Assembly (NCBI GenBank): GCA_032158295.1 | Contig: CM063252.1 | Location: 19,984,036-20,048,035 of the forward strand | Reading direction: 5' to 3' | From: Pycnopodia helianthoides | Taxonomy: Eukaryota > Echinodermata > Asteroidea > Forcipulatida > Asteriidae | Length of the DNA: 64,000 bases | Part shown: piece by piece, positions 1 to 13,043 of the stretch | Layout: each line of letters starts with the position of its first letter | Position numbering within the stretch: position 1 is the first letter of the stretch | The notes under the pieces: model-generated | Databases searched by the model: none | Told to the model about the DNA's origin: nothing | Seen by the model: only the letters and a program-made list of their open reading frames with translations | Position numbers and translations under genes: made by a program

Positions 1-141
1 TGAGGATGATCAACAGCGCCCTCTGTGGTTTGCTTTGAAACTGCAGTACACTCATGGGCTGCATAAAGGGTGAAGAACTCCCATCATGTATAAGGTTTAA
101 ATTCAGTGACCCCTTAAAAAAAACTTTTATCCTGTGTTCAG

Positions 142-3100
142 TTCTGGACGAGGCTGATCGCATCTTGGATCTTGGCTTTGAGAAGACAATGAATGCCATC
201 TTGGAGAACCTGCCTTCGGAGAGGCAAACCATGCTGTTCTCTGCCACACAGACCAAGTAAGAATCACATTAAATCCATCATTCACAAACACCTGGGACAG
301 TTTATCTATTCTGATTGGTCGAGAGGAGGTCATGTGGCCATGTTTAAACATGCAGTATAAACACAGTTACAAGTAGTTGAACATGACCTGACCTTATTGG
401 GTCAAAAGAGGGGGCTATCAGATGATTGCACGGAGCCTGCAAATTTCACGGCCAATTTAAGTTGGTAGGTTGGTATAAGCTGGAGCCTAAGTCAGCATTT
501 GGAAAACACCCTAGGCATTCATACATCTGTTGGTTTTAGGCAGTTGTTCACTGTTTGATGTAACATATAAACAATAACAATAAATCTATTATATTCATGA
601 TTGATTTGTCTGATTGTTTTAGATCTGTTCGTGACTTGGCCAGGTTAAGCTTAAAGGACCCAAAGTACATCGCTGTTCATCAACATCATGAGTACAGCAC
701 ACCCACACAGCTAGAACAGGTAACTGTATGGAATTCAAAGTCAAGGAGATTCTTTGGCCAGATTCTTCACATCATATAAAAGGATGCACAAAATAGTTAA
801 TGGCCTGACATTTCGACCCTAGCAGAGTCTTTCTCGAAGGCTATAATGACATGACAACACACATAAATGCGTATACAAGTAAAACAGAAACAGTCAAGTG
901 GAAAGAAACTTGTAGAGAAAAAAAAAAGTAAATTTAGAAAGTTAACATTGTCAAAAAATGGGCGGGGAGGAAAACAAGGTTATTACACAAGAAGGGAATG
1001 TATACTGAAATAAAAAGAAGGCTATTAGAAAAACACAATGTCAGACAATGAACATATAGAGGGAAACATATCAAAAGATGTTAAACGATTTGGGCATTCA
1101 GGTTGGCTTAGTGCTTGCTTCCCGGCCTTTCACCTTTGTGGATCTTGCGTTGAACCCCGCTTCGGACTGGCGCCGTGCGTGTTGATTGGGTTTTTAATCC
1201 CTGCCTGATTGCGTGGGTTTTCCCGCAATTGTTTCTTCTTCCACATCTAAAACTGAGGTTTCTTCAACACCTTCTCTTTACAGGTATCTTCAGGCCTAAG
1301 GGTGGAAGGGTTTACAGAGCAAGGCACTTTTAAGGGGCTCTTTGGCTTATTTACCATAAAAATGTAATATTAATGATAATGTTTCCCCTGGCTCCACCAA
1401 TAGGTTTTAAAGCACTGTGCTTTTTGAGTCCTGGGAAAGATATCTAGAATTGAACCATGAAAAGTTATCTACATGTGTATGAGCGATTCAGTAGGGAATG
1501 GAACCTGTGACTTTCTAGTTTTTAGGTACCAGATCCAGATCTTGATTGCTAATCTGGCTCATCGTTTTTACTGTTTCCCCTAATTCAGGTCACCTTTTAT
1601 GATGTTAAGATTGCTACAAGGTGACTTTAGCAGTAGAATAACTAATTGTACGCGTTTATCTTGCATGACTTTCCAGAGTTACATCGTTTGTGAACTGGAG
1701 CAGAAAATGGATCTTCTTTACTCGTTCATCCGTAACCACACCAAGCACAAGATCCTTGTCTTCTTGGCTAGCTGTAAACAGGTAATGCTGCACCAGAGAC
1801 TATCAAGGCTGCGTCCATATGAGCGGCTATGGCTACGGCTGTTGGGTGTTGCTATGGGCTTCCTTATGCTTCAATGGCTGTAGGCGCAGCTGCAGCCGCT
1901 AATTTGGACACAACCTAAGTGTGTGGTTTCACAAAGCGGGAAGACTGCTCAGCAAACTGATATTTTGAACCAAAACTGACCGGGAGCTAGCCACAAACAT
2001 GTGGTAGTTCAAATGGTCACTTTTTCTGTTGAGCAGAACGATCTGTTTGCTAAGCAGCTTTGTTAGATTGGATTGACTTTCTCTAAGCCATAATAAGTTG
2101 AGTCTTAACTAGCTAGACTGCTTAGTCGTGAACCTCCTCCATCATTTTAACACACACCTCCTCAAATTAGATCCTAGTTTCAGACATTTTTGTTTAAAAT
2201 GCAACATTTTGGGTGATGATTTTTCTCCCCAGGTGAAATACACATTTGAGGTATTCTGTGCTCTTCACCCTGGTGTTACTGTCATGGCTCTATACGGAAC
2301 TCTGCATCAGCTGAGGAGGGTAGCCATTTACAATGAGTTCTGTAATCTACAACATGCTGTACTCTTTGCTACAGATATAGCTGCAAGGGGACTCGGTAAG
2401 AACCAGCACATTTTCTTTGACAGAGCGATCATATTCGATTGGCTAACAAGTTCTACCATCACTTTAATGCAATATGTAAAAGACAGTTGAAGTCAGTGAC
2501 TGTAATGACACTGTACAATTATCATACGCTCGCTCACCAAGTAAACCCACAAAACAAGTCTGGCATAAGCCCAAGATGCTGGCATCATTGTTGGCAGCCA
2601 AAGTCAGCAAAATTGAAAATATAATTCCACAGATTATTATTGGTTGCTGAGATGATGCCCTACTTCCGAAGTCACTCATACAGATTGAATTCAATCAAAC
2701 TAGCTTGAAATCTGGCTTCTTAGAAAAATTGACTAAGTTCATATTACCATGTTTTCTACCAGTATCTAACACTGGAACGTAATCAATATACAAATTAGGT
2801 CTCTGATGTCTACTGAGTAATGTGTGATGATCTATAGTTCATATTTATTGATGTTAACAGCAACTGATGTAAATAATAATAATAATAACAATAATAATAC
2901 AAAGCATTTATATGGCGCTATACAAATAACAGAGCGCCTAACAATGGGAGGGCAACAAAAGAACAAAGTCAAAACAAAAATGAACCAACGACAAGCCAAG
3001 AAGATTAAACAAAAAGAGGAGCAAATTAGGATGGTTCTGGGAACAGTGTCTTGAGGAGGCGTTTAAATAGAGTGAACTGTTTCCAACTTAATGTTTTGCT

Positions 3101-6100
3101 AATGTTTTACTAGATGATTGCTGTGTCTTCTTGTACCTAGCCACAGCAGCCAATAGTCAAAGTAAGAGACCCTCAGGTGGGACACTGTCCCATGTTTATT
3201 ATTTGTGTTTTACCCCATATCGATGTATGTAAAGCACTGTATACTCAGTACTTTCTCAAGTCCTGTGGAAAACAACCCACAGGTATATTACTCAGGTGGG
3301 ATTCGACCCCCTTGACCTTTGCCATTCTAGAGCAGATGTCACACCGCCAGACTACTCTGTCCCACGTTTCTTTACTCATCCCAAGTCACTCCTTTTCGAC
3401 ACGTACAGATTTCCCAGCGGTCAATTGGGTGGTACAAGTGGACTGCCCTGAGGATGCAAGTACCTACATCCATCGAGTCGGCCGGACGGCACGATACGAA
3501 CAAGGAGGAGAGTCTCTTCTGATCCTCCTACCCTCAGAGGAAGAAGAGATGAGCAAACAGCTGACTGAAAGAAAAATACCCATCCAGAAAATCAAGTAAG
3601 TAGTTCACTTCAATCACTCTGGTGTTGTCTATAATTACTGTTCTTGCTGAAGCCACCAGCTTCACAAGTACCGCACTGGTAGAGCGAGCTTTGGAATGAC
3701 TATGAGCCATTTGTGCGTTAGATTTGAATAATGTTTGGTATAATGATAGATGTGATGTGATTAAAAGAAAGGCAGCTTGGTTGGGTCATGTGGTCAGTCA
3801 AGGCGGCTTGGCTGCAGGCTGTTGTGGATGGGATGCCAGCGGGATGCCATCGTTCTGTGTGCCGACCAAAGATGCGCTGGGTGGACAACATTCCAGAATG
3901 GTCAGGTTGTGATACCACCGAACTGAAAGCAGCAGCACTGGAAAGACTGATCCCAGTGGTGTACAATTTGAGGAGGGGAGCACGAACAAATGCCTATATG
4001 TCTAGTAGCAGTCACAATTGGTTACTAAAATTTGAATACCTCAGACAAGAGACATGTGCTTTGTCACATGGTTTGAGGCAAGCTTTTGCATAGTTACAGA
4101 AGAGACGGCGAACACCCCTACTCAATTCTGAATGATTGTGTTTGGCACAATAATACTAGGCTTTTGCCCATCTGGAGGTAACTGAGCTAGCAAGCCCTAC
4201 ATTTTTTGGTGCTCTCCCTATTTTGTCAGTATCTTTGTTTGGAGGAACCAGTCAGAAGTCCTAGAACTGCCATATAGCCCTGGAAGGGGCACTGGAAGGG
4301 GTTCCCTTAAGGGGATGCAATGTTTTCTTTTAAGTATGAAGTAATAAAACCACATGGAAAACTACCCGGTCAGTTTCCCTTGCGGCAGACCTTGGGCAGA
4401 CACTTCAAACATGTAACAACAGTAATAACACACATACTGAAAAAGATTCGAAAAACTGCTGCCATGTATTGTCTTTACTTTGACATCCAGGGGCCAATTT
4501 CTTAGAACTGCTTTAAGCACACAAAGTAGCTAATCACAACAAAATTATTCTTACTGGAATATGGTCACCAATAAAAATGCCATTTCACAAATACAATCTG
4601 TGACTGGTATCCTGCTAATTTTTTGCTTTGCAGAAAATTGTTAAGCAATATTTTCTGCCTGCCTTTTCCTTACCATTTTCGTACCATCTCTTTCACCCCA
4701 GTGTGAATCCGAATCGTAAGCTGAGCGTACAGGGAAAGTTACAGTCTCTGTGTGCAGGCAGCAATGACCTCAAACAATCCGCTCAGCGTTGCTTCATTAA
4801 CTACATCAAGTCGGTCTACCTCATGAAGAACAAGAAGGTGTTTGATGTCTCCAAACTTCCACTGGAGAAGTATTCCTTGTAAGTACACCATATCGTTGTA
4901 ACAAAATGAATACGCCTTAAGCGTGTGACTTGCTTCAATGAAATTAAAAGTATTAATTTTTGTTACATTTTTTTTGTATTTTCAACATGTGTTAAAAAGA
5001 AGCTGCAATATTGATCCAATTCACCTGACGGCATTACCCACGATAAATCTTGTTTGTGCAATGCGCGGGCTCAGATTCCAAGTGTGTTACATGTCCATTA
5101 TAGAACCCAATAGGAATGACATTGTAAGCTACGTTGCTCAAGGGCTCCTGGACTAACATAACTTGCCATGTCATTCTGGTTGAGAACCATCTTGCTGTAC
5201 ATTGTGGGGTGCACCCCGCTAAATAGGGAGTAAACAGAGTGATGGCCTCATTATTATTTTGTAGGGCCTCAAAATGTTCTTTACTAGACAGGTTTGAGAG
5301 CCAATTCAAGAGCCAGAGTAAATATTTTGGACAATTCTGCCTGGGGGGTTGTTGACTTTCTACTTTAACAATTTGGAATGACCTATAGGACCTTAATGGT
5401 CATATTTGCCGAGAGGTGTGGGGCAATTTCTTCCTGAAATTGCTGACCTTTGGCAGACAGCAGCGGTGTGTGATGCCAGTACAAGGGATCTATCAGAATG
5501 CAGCCAAACACACTTTACCAAACTGAGGCTGAGAGGACAAACAGCCTGCTCTGTTGTCCTCTGTGCCTACGCGTGTGCATCCAACATTTGTAGTCATGTG
5601 ACAAAGATTTACTGTCGTTTTTTTTTCATAGGAAGACGAGTATGTAATAATAATATTAATAATTTGTTCTTATATAGCGTACATATCCTAGTAGCTAGAT
5701 CAAGACGCTTTACAACATTATTATCTCTGTTCATCAGGCATACTTTTAGACCATACCTCTCAGGTTCCCATTTATACTCCTGGGTGAAGAGAAGTTATTA
5801 TGGTTAAGTGCCCTGCTCAAGGACACAAGTGTCATGACCGAGAATCGAACCCACACTGCGATGATTCAACCATTAGAACTTGTGTCCGGTGCAGTAGACC
5901 GCTCGGCCACGACATACCAAAATGTAGATGGAGGAGGCACTTATGAAATTTTAAGTTAGATTATTGTTGTGATTTATTTGTCTTACTTGGAACACAATTA
6001 GAGCACGCTGATTTAAGTGTAAGTTGTTATACCACCGGAATACTACAGGTTGTTCTAAAAGCCTTCACAGCCCTCTAAGAGAGAGTTATATAATGCTTTC

Positions 6101-9100
6101 CACAGACTGTCTGGTAATTAGTGGAGTATGTTTTCTTACAGTTCCTTGGGTCTTGCCATCCCACCGAGAGTTCGGTTCCTCCAGCGAGCTGCCAAGAGGA
6201 AAGAGGAACAGAAAATGGAGACACAGAGAAAGAAGAATCTGAAAGAGTTAGATGGACAAATACCTTTGGAATCCTCTGCAAAAACAGGTAAGCAAATATT
6301 ACATTGGATATTTGTACCTAGTATAGACCTTCGTATAAAAACTTTTTGTTCAGTGTATTGGGTTTGAAGTTCATTTTCTATTGTAGCTGGTGGGTCGGTC
6401 ATTGTAGGGAATAAATAGCGTAGATTAATGGTAGGCTTTAGATATTCCCTTTATACAATCATTGCCTGAACTTAATCTTAGGAATGTGCAGTTCTTGTAT
6501 AGTGCTTTATCACACCTGAAGGTGTCTCAAAGGGCTATTTAGTTTGCTCTGCAGATATATGGAGCTGTATTGGAATTTTAAGACTCATTTGTTTACATAG
6601 CACTATGTAACAATTTACAGGGTGTTGTGGCGCATTCTGCAGCCAACCACACCGGAAATCAGTTGGGCAAGTCCCATCTAAGGGACGAAGCAATAATGGG
6701 TTTTAAGTATCTTGCTTAAGGACTCAAGTGTCAAGACTGGGACTCGAATCCACACTCTGCTGATCGGAAACACCAGAGCTTGAGAGCAATGTGCTTGACC
6801 TCTTGGCCACGATACATACTAATTACAGCCATGGCAATGTAGTCCTAATCTGGCACGCCAATGGTTGATGACATTTAACCAAGGCGTGTGTACGAGTACC
6901 TGAGCTTTAAGAACTAAGATGCAGTGCCACTCTCTATTATTAATAAGCTCCATATACTTTGTCAGTTCTGAAACAGCGAAGGAGAGGTTTAAATCTGGCA
7001 ATGGAAGAGGAGGTGGAGGAGATGGGAGGGATGGATGATGGTCTCGACAGCATTGTTGCAAAACTCAAGTCAACGGTACCGCAGAGGATGAAGGGCGGGG
7101 CTAATCTTACTGTGATGTCAAGACGAGAGGAGGAGGAGGGAGACTTGAATGCCATCGTGGCAAAGCTCAAGTCAACTGCTTCTCAAAGGACGAAGGGCGG
7201 GGCGAAAAGAGATGAGATGGAAAAGAAAAGTCTGCTCGATGAGAAAGATGATGAGGAGGAGGATGATGAAACCCGGTCAGCAACCATCTCAAGATCAAGA
7301 ACTGGCGGTGAAGATTCCGACCAATCGGAATCAAGCTCTGATGAGGATTCTGATGAGGTTTCTCAGGAGAATGAGAACCTTGCAGACTTCCAAGAAGAGG
7401 ACGATCAAGATGAAGAAGAGAACTTCCTCGTCGTCAAGAAGAAAGATGTGTTTGGGATTAAACTTGAGAAACCGGTATGTCTTTAATTTTCTTCTCTTAT
7501 AAAAGGATGTGTGCCGTACTACCATGTCCATTTATGCCATGTGAAAGTTTGTAATTGATAAATTATAAATCAGCTGAATATTCCTGTTATTCTTTCCTTT
7601 ATATGTTAGAATTTATTTCACTTAAAATAATGTTCTGTGGGAATGCCCAGAGACCATTCACACCAAAAATTCATTGTTGTCAATGTAACATTTTTAAGGA
7701 GAGACAGATAATAAACAGTGTCATACAAGTCAGTTAAAACAATTAAAAGCCACTGATGGTTAAAGGCAAAGTATACCTTTGATTTTTGGGACTATTTGAT
7801 TGTTTTAATCCTATATAAATGTAGATATATACAATAAAACTAACCTGTGAATATTTGCATTTCAAAAGGTGGTCACTTTGTGAAATATCGCCAAAATCCG
7901 CAGCGAATCTGTCCATGCATAAAGAATAATCCCTAACAGGAATACACGATCTGAGAAGCGTTTCTAACAAAACGTTTCTCAGATTCAAATTTTGGGGATA
8001 AAAACTGACATATTTTCACATTAAAATGCTTTATTTTATCGAAAGTTGCTGTACTTCTTTCTAACCAAGTCAGTTTTTATGGCCATTAATTTGTAGAGTG
8101 ATTACCAATAAAGATCCTCTTGTTTGATTCTGTTTTAATAATCAAAACACAAAGTAGAAAAATACAGCATACTACATAGGCTTTCAAAACATTTAAATAT
8201 TGTAAATTATTCCCCACTTTCTGATTGACAGAAACAACGGGATCCAGCAACTGAAACTATAGAGAGCGCTAAGAAACAAGCCAAGCAAAAAAAGCTGAGT
8301 AAAGTAGCCGAGGCCAAGAAGTTGCAACGCATGAAAATAGCCGTCAACACCAAGAAAGTGTTTGATGAGGAAGGAGAGGTAATGAATCATTCATTATTGA
8401 CTTGTTATTCATAATTTATGCAAATTTAAACTTGACTGGAGGTCTAGCCATAGTAGTTTTTTTGTTGCACACTGTGTTCTCATTAATATCATATCTGTTA
8501 ATGCAATTATCACAAATAAATTTAATTACTTTGTTTTTCTTTTAAATACAGAGAGTGGAATTTTTTATATACTTCACTAGACAATGTTGTTGCCCTTTTC
8601 TGTTTATCAATTAAGTGGTTTTCCTAAAAAGGTCTTGCTATCTTAGTTATTAATTTAACCTATTTGAAGGTTAAGTATACATCTTGAAAGCTAGAAGATT
8701 GGAAGTAAAATACTCGGGGAAGTCTCACTGTTGTACCTTGCTGAATTATACAGTACATATTAAAGGACAAACGAGAGGGCTGCATTTTGGCGACCCTGAC
8801 TGGAAACAAGGTTCTAAACACAGGCCTTGAATATCGCTCTTGAAGGGGCACAGAAATTTTCCTCTGGTAAGGGGCACTTCTATGAGGAAGATATAAATTT
8901 GTTTTGGAACTTTGCAAAGGGCATCACAGCAAAAACACATGGCACCACGGCAATTGCTGTAGATGCTATGGGTTAATTCCGGGCCTGCTAACATAAAATT
9001 CACTGACTGATAAAGTATTGGTTTGATCAGGTCTACATTTGTTTTGTTTTTTCTTTTAAATGTTCAATTTTTCTATGCACTGTACTTGATGAATAACTCT

Positions 9101-10682
9101 TTCTATCTATAGATTACCAAGCAGTGGCCGCCACTCCCTAACACCGCTGACTCAACAGAGGGCGGTATTGATATTGAGAAAGCCAAGGAATGGATGCGTG
9201 AGGAGGACCAGCGTGATAAGCAAGTGTACCGAGAACGCATCAGGGCGAAACATAAGGTGAGATATGGATGGGTAAACAGCAATAAATCTTATGAATCTTT
9301 TTAGCACCATTGTGTGAGTCAGTTTACCCATGTGTTACTGAGCAGTGCCTATTTGAGGCAACGCGAGCGCATTTAGACGCACACCATATCTTTGCATGCA
9401 ATTTGACTCCCAAAATGGTTGACCATAGTCAGGCAGTAGCAATGCATGATATCAGTGCAAGGGGTCGATGCATTAACTGTAAAAAGTCAAGGAGGAAAGA
9501 CTGGACAGAAAAGCTCATCTATGCTTTTGTGATTTTGTCACCTCGATAGTCTGCAATACTCTCACTTATGGATTGCCTTACTCAAAGCTTGTAAAACTTT
9601 GAGTCATTAAATACTCATCACTCGATTAGGAAAACATGAACCCGTTACTCCAGCTATGTAATCATTCCATTGGCTTCCTGTTCATTCTCACACTGTCGTT
9701 AAGATTTGCCTAGTAACATTTCAATGTCGTCATGGAATTGGTCCTAATGACTCGAGTGATCTGCTCAACAAACACATACCTGCAAGAAGCCTCCATTATG
9801 CAAACAAAGATGTCTTAGTTATTCCCACTGTTGGCACCAAATTATGCGATGAATGTAGTTTTCAGTTTGCTGGACCGCATTCATGGAACAATCTTCCTCT
9901 TCACATCAAACTGGCTATCACCGTCACACATTTCAAGATTCTTGTTCAAGTCATTGTGGTTTTTCTCTTCTGAGCGCTTAGAAAACTTCTTTCTTGAAGT
10001 TGTAAGGCGCTCTATAAATACAACTTAGCAAGTTTTGCAGTAACACCATGTAAACGAAAACTCTCTTATTAATTGTGGTAGAACCAATGGTGTAACAACT
10101 CTTATCATTGTTGATTTATTGTTCTTGTTTAGGCGGAGAGGCTGAAAGCCAAAGAAGAGAAACGAAAGTTCTCCAGACCAAGAAAGCAAGCAGACTCGGA
10201 TGATGTAAGTTCTCAATTTATTATTTCAATTTGTAACATTGTGGCCAGACCTACTTGGTCTTTTCTTTAAAGACTGTAAACAACCGACCAACTTTTCAAA
10301 TTTTTGCTAGAATGAGGACGTAGGTGCCGCTCTTGACCTTGGCAATGACTTCGAGGCCTTTGACCCCGACACGCTACCTGACCCTGATAAATATGCAAAT
10401 GAGGAGAGCGACACAGACGATGATGAAAAAGATGTTAAGAAACCAGTGAAGAAACTGAAGAAGAAGAAGACGAAGAAGGAAGACACCGCTTTGGAGAGCA
10501 CGTCAGCAAAGAGGAAAGCAAAGTCTGAAAAAGAGGGGAAAAACAGCAGCAAAAAGAAAAGGAAGATGCAGACGGGGAAGGAAGGGGTTGGAATCAAGGA
10601 AGAGGGAGAGTTTGATACAGGATTGACGTTGCAGGATGATGAGGCACTGGCCATGCATATATTATCAAGTAGTCAATTCTAG
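142..10682 (+). CDS. DDX10: DDX10 DEAD-box RNA helicase, 3' part of gene (12 exons)
   Basis: Exons read as 142-256, 623-719, 1677-1781, 2233-2395, 3409-3595, 4702-4878, 6142-6287, 6966-7474, 8232-8378, 9113-9256, 10133-10204 and 10311-10682. All have GT-AG borders and compatible phases, giving 743 codons plus stop; the 5' exons lie left of the window. Visible helicase motifs, in order, are DEAD (LDEADRILD), [15 protein letters not shown] and HRVGRTAR. Next come the family block [20 protein letters not shown] and RVRFLQ, then a long acidic and lysine-rich tail typical of DDX10/yeast Dbp4. The family acts in the nucleolus on early small-subunit pre-rRNA processing and U14 snoRNA release (known for orthologues). 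The tail exon 6966-7474 carries an internal duplication around AIVAKLKST. The protein ends [20 protein letters not shown], matching the conserved C-terminus. The match to DDX10 rather than DDX18 or other DEAD proteins is strong through the C-terminal blocks. Confidence 0.95.
797..842 (-). repeat. Short hairpin motif of Penelope-like/retroelement type
   Basis: On the minus strand a purine-rich AGAAAGA is followed by a 6-bp stem (GACTCT / AGGGTC, loop GCT) and then CGAAATGTC. The same layout, CTGAAGA-hairpin-GAAACG, recurs at 51020-51050 and 51951-51995. Such motifs are common at the ends of Penelope-like and related elements; the family assignment is inferred. Confidence 0.35.
2867..2962 (-). 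repeat. AAT microsatellite plus SINE/LINE 3' tail fragment
   Basis: A run of AAT/AAC triplets is followed by a segment containing TATGGCGCTATACAAA and CGCCTAACAATGGG. This resembles, in reverse orientation, the L2-type tail (GCGCTATA then ATT repeats) shared by SINEs elsewhere in the window. It is probably a 5'-truncated insertion in a DDX10 intron. Confidence 0.5.
3760..3990 (+). pseudogene. Relic of a non-LTR retrotransposon reverse transcriptase C-terminus
   Basis: Two reading frames together give AAWLGHV followed, in a shifted frame, by [10 protein letters not shown] and then EWSG. Non-LTR elements often end their reverse transcriptase with a GHV...GRPxxRWxDxI pattern. The frame shift between the two parts and the small size show it is dead. 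It sits inside the DDX10 intron 3596-4701 and has no link to helicase function. The exact clade (RTE, Jockey or other) cannot be told from this fragment. Confidence 0.5.
5646..5917 (-). mobile_element. tRNA-derived SINE, copy 1
   Basis: Read on the minus strand the element starts with TGGCCGAGCGGT (Pol III A box) and then GGGTTCGATTC (B box). These are followed by a conserved body with CACTTGTGTCCTTGAGCAGG and an AT-rich ATTATTATT tail. The tRNA head resembles a serine/leucine-type tRNA. Related copies lie at 6490-6815 and 21105-21497. It is inserted in a DDX10 intron against the gene. Confidence 0.75.
6490..6815 (-). mobile_element. tRNA-derived SINE, copy 2
   Basis: It has the same head as copy 1 (GTGGCCAAGAGGTC, then GGATTCGAGTCC as a degraded B box) and the CTTGAGTCCTTAAGCAAG body. 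Its distal part includes GGTGTGATAAAGCACTATAC, an L2-type tail that suggests mobilisation by an L2 LINE. The body matches the copy at 21105-21497 more closely than copy 1. It lies between two DDX10 exons, ending about 150 bp before the acidic-tail exon. Confidence 0.75.
7760..8110. mobile_element. TTAA-flanked MITE, family I, truncated copy
   Basis: It begins TTAAAGGCAAAGTATACC and, read in reverse, matches the two copies in the LYRM2 intron through blocks such as GGTAATCACTCT, AGAAACG...CTCAGAT and TTCGCTGCGGATTTTGGCG. The far terminal repeat is lost after GATTACCAATA. TTAA targets are the hallmark of piggyBac-type transposons. It lies in a DDX10 intron. Confidence 0.75.
9545..10024 (+). pseudogene. 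L2-type LINE relic, 3' end of reverse transcriptase ORF plus tail
   Basis: Translation gives [11 protein letters not shown], a stop, then [50 protein letters not shown] and THFKILVQ. These are in the order seen at the C-terminus of L2/CR1-type reverse transcriptases (HWLPV...SDLL...RSLR...APxLWNxLP...FK). In-frame stops show it is dead. After the ORF comes a hairpin-like tail AAACTTCTTTCTTGAAGTT then GGCGCTCTATAAATAC, the L2-style 3' end. It fills much of the DDX10 intron 9257-10132. Confidence 0.8.
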
Positions 10683-12149
10683 GCATAGAGTTCTGGTTTG
10701 GCTCTATTCAAAATGTACTGGCTGCTGTAGAGGGACAGTTTAACACCGGTTTCCATTCAGGACAGTCCAACATAAGAAACCATTAGCAGAGATTAGAAAT
10801 TTCAGACTTTTGTCCGATTTCAGACTAGGTTGGTGAAGAAGTCGGTTATTTTCTTCAGCTATAAAGATCTCAGGCTCTTTAATCGGTTTGTCTAGCAATG
10901 TGAATACTGCTCCCAGAAGAAGGTCCTTGAAATCTACAGTTCCAGGGGTTAGTTACCACAAGGTGGATATGCCATCATTTCAACATACCTCCTAAAATTG
11001 AGATCCTAGTTTCAGACCTTATTGTCAGCAATGACTCTCATTCACTCTGCACAAGGGACAGTCCAACATTGGATAAATGCATACAAATTGCTTATTCACA
11101 CTTGACTTGCTGGTTCAGACAGTGTTCATTTTTGATCAAGCTTCAAAATAGGCTGATATTTGCCCTCTACAAATAGACAATATTATTGTCTTGTTTTAGT
11201 GGCTATGTTTATTATTTCTAACATAATAAATGCACATTAATAGCTGGAGCTCTGGCAGCTCACTTGGCATCTCAATCAGTTCGGAGGAAATTGGTTTCAT
11301 CAAATAAAATAAAAATTGCCTAAAATCAACTCTACAAGGCAAGATAAGTATACATTCAGTTTAGCAATGTTAATAAAGCAGGTATGTGTTCTTAATAAGG
11401 TTTGTTTTCCGTTTGTTTCGGGCCCTCAGAAAAATTGTTATGAAATAGTCTGCAAAGTCAAATAAAGCAAATATAATGATATGTACAGTAGGTAAGCCCT
11501 TGTACTTAATCAGATTTTCCTGTTTTTTTTTTCAATGGGCCTTATAAAAGAAATTAGCTGTGGAAAAGGTTCTTCAAAGACCTGAAGAATTTTTGTGCGA
11601 ATTAATTCAAGGCAAAATCCTTGAAGCCATTTACAGAATTGTGTTTACAGCAAAGTTGTAATTTCCCTCATAAATTGACTGTCCTTCAATGGGCTGGTTA
11701 TACGCACAGCGGTAGCATTGCTTTGCAAATAACATGAAGCCATAAAAAAAAATCCATGTGACCCTGCAAAGACATTCCTTCAGCTTTGTCAAAGGTTTAT
11801 TCATCTTCCACTCAGAAGCAATTGAAACCCACATCCTACTTGGCAATTTGTAGGTAGAGTATTGTTGTCTTGGTGAAGCCTGTGGGCCCAATGATAGAGA
11901 GCTGCTTAAGCAAAAAAAGGAAGTACGCACATCAGTCACAGATGATACCCTGCTTACTTTTGCTCAGCAGAAAATGTGTAAGCAGTATGTTGTGCTTATG
12001 CAGCTTTATGTAATTTGGCCCTGGTACTAGTTGATATGTTTATGTGAACTCCCTTTGAACAAGTTGCTGCAATTAAACTCCAAACTATGAACAAGTTTAT
12101 TAAAAATGTATTTGTAGTTCTTTAATATTTGATTTACTAATGGGTATCC
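10683..12149 (+). other. DDX10 3' UTR and downstream flank
   Basis: There is no further reading frame of note. AATAAA hexamers at 11225, 11372 and 11461 are possible DDX10 poly(A) signals; which is used cannot be told from sequence. The remainder up to the minisatellite is plain AT-rich sequence. Confidence 0.5.
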
Positions 12150-12893
12150 TGTTTTTGTTTAAGACAAACAACCCGCCCCTAACCCTTTCCCAATGCATCT
12201 CCAGGCCCAACTCTTCCGTTAATCCAACCCTTTCCCAACTCGTCCCCCTATCCAACCCTTTCCCAACTCGTCCCCCTATCCAACCCTTTCCCAACTCGTC
12301 CCCCTATCCAACCCTTTCCCAACTCGTCCCCAAACCCAACCCTTTCCCAACTCATCCCCAAACTCAACCCTTTCCAAACTCGACCCCATTCAAACCCTTT
12401 CCCAACTCGTCCCCCTATCCAACCCTTTCCAAACTCGTCCCCCAACCCAACTCGTCCCCCAACCCAACTCGTCCCCAAACCCAACCCTTTCCCAACTCGT
12501 CCCCCTATCCAACCCTTTCCCAACTCGTTCCCCAACCCAACACGTCCCCAAACCCAACCCTTTCCCAACTCGTCCCCCTATCCAACCCTTTTGCAAACTC
12601 GTCCCCTAACCCAACCATTCCCAACTTGTCCCCCAATCCAACTCTTTCCCAACTTCTCCCCTAACCCAACCCAACCCTTTCCAAACTCGTCCCAGAATCC
12701 ACCTCTTTCCCAACTCGGCCCCCAACCCAATACTTTCCAAGCTCGTCCCCAACCCAACCCCTTCGCAACTCGGCCCCAACCCAATACTTTCCAAACTCGT
12801 CCCCAACCCAACCCCTTCCCAACTCGTCCCCCAACAACTCCCCCCCCCCCCAACCCTACCCTTTCCCAACTTGTCCCCCAAACCAATTTGGAA
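12150..12893. repeat. C-rich/G-poor 28-bp minisatellite
   Basis: Imperfect tandem units contain CCAACCCTTTCCCAACTCGT and CCCCCTAT. The cleanest units (12240-12330) repeat every 28 bp, and the array degenerates toward a run of 13 C near 12840. The plus strand is almost free of G, so the minus strand carries many GGG/GGGG runs and could form G-quadruplexes. Open frames across it in both directions are by-products of the missing stop codons and are not called as genes. Confidence 0.9.
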
Positions 12894-13043
12894 ATTGTTA
12901 AACAACAGTTTACTAGCCATGGGATCTTGAGTGACCAAGAAAGTGCACTTTTAAGTATCATGTACATGTGCACAAAATCTAACATGTCTCGGCTACCATT
13001 GCGTGTAAACAAACCTTAGATTTTGTTTCCACCATAGTTGCAT

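Larger units (their letters stand above)
257..3408. other. DDX10 introns between the first five visible exons
   Basis: Introns 257-622, 720-1676, 1782-2232 and 2396-3408 carry no recognisable gene. Intron 720-1676 contains a dispersed motif near 797-840 and a GC-richer stretch around 1120-1220 that looks like old repeat. Intron 2396-3408 contains an AAT-rich microsatellite with a SINE-like tail. The rest is unremarkable AT-rich intron. Confidence 0.6.

Noticed and set aside
12140..12664. Proline-rich open frame of 174 codons, and long glycine-rich frames on the other strand
   Set aside because: They follow a minisatellite that lacks stop-forming bases on that strand; no start context, domain or splice signals support a gene.
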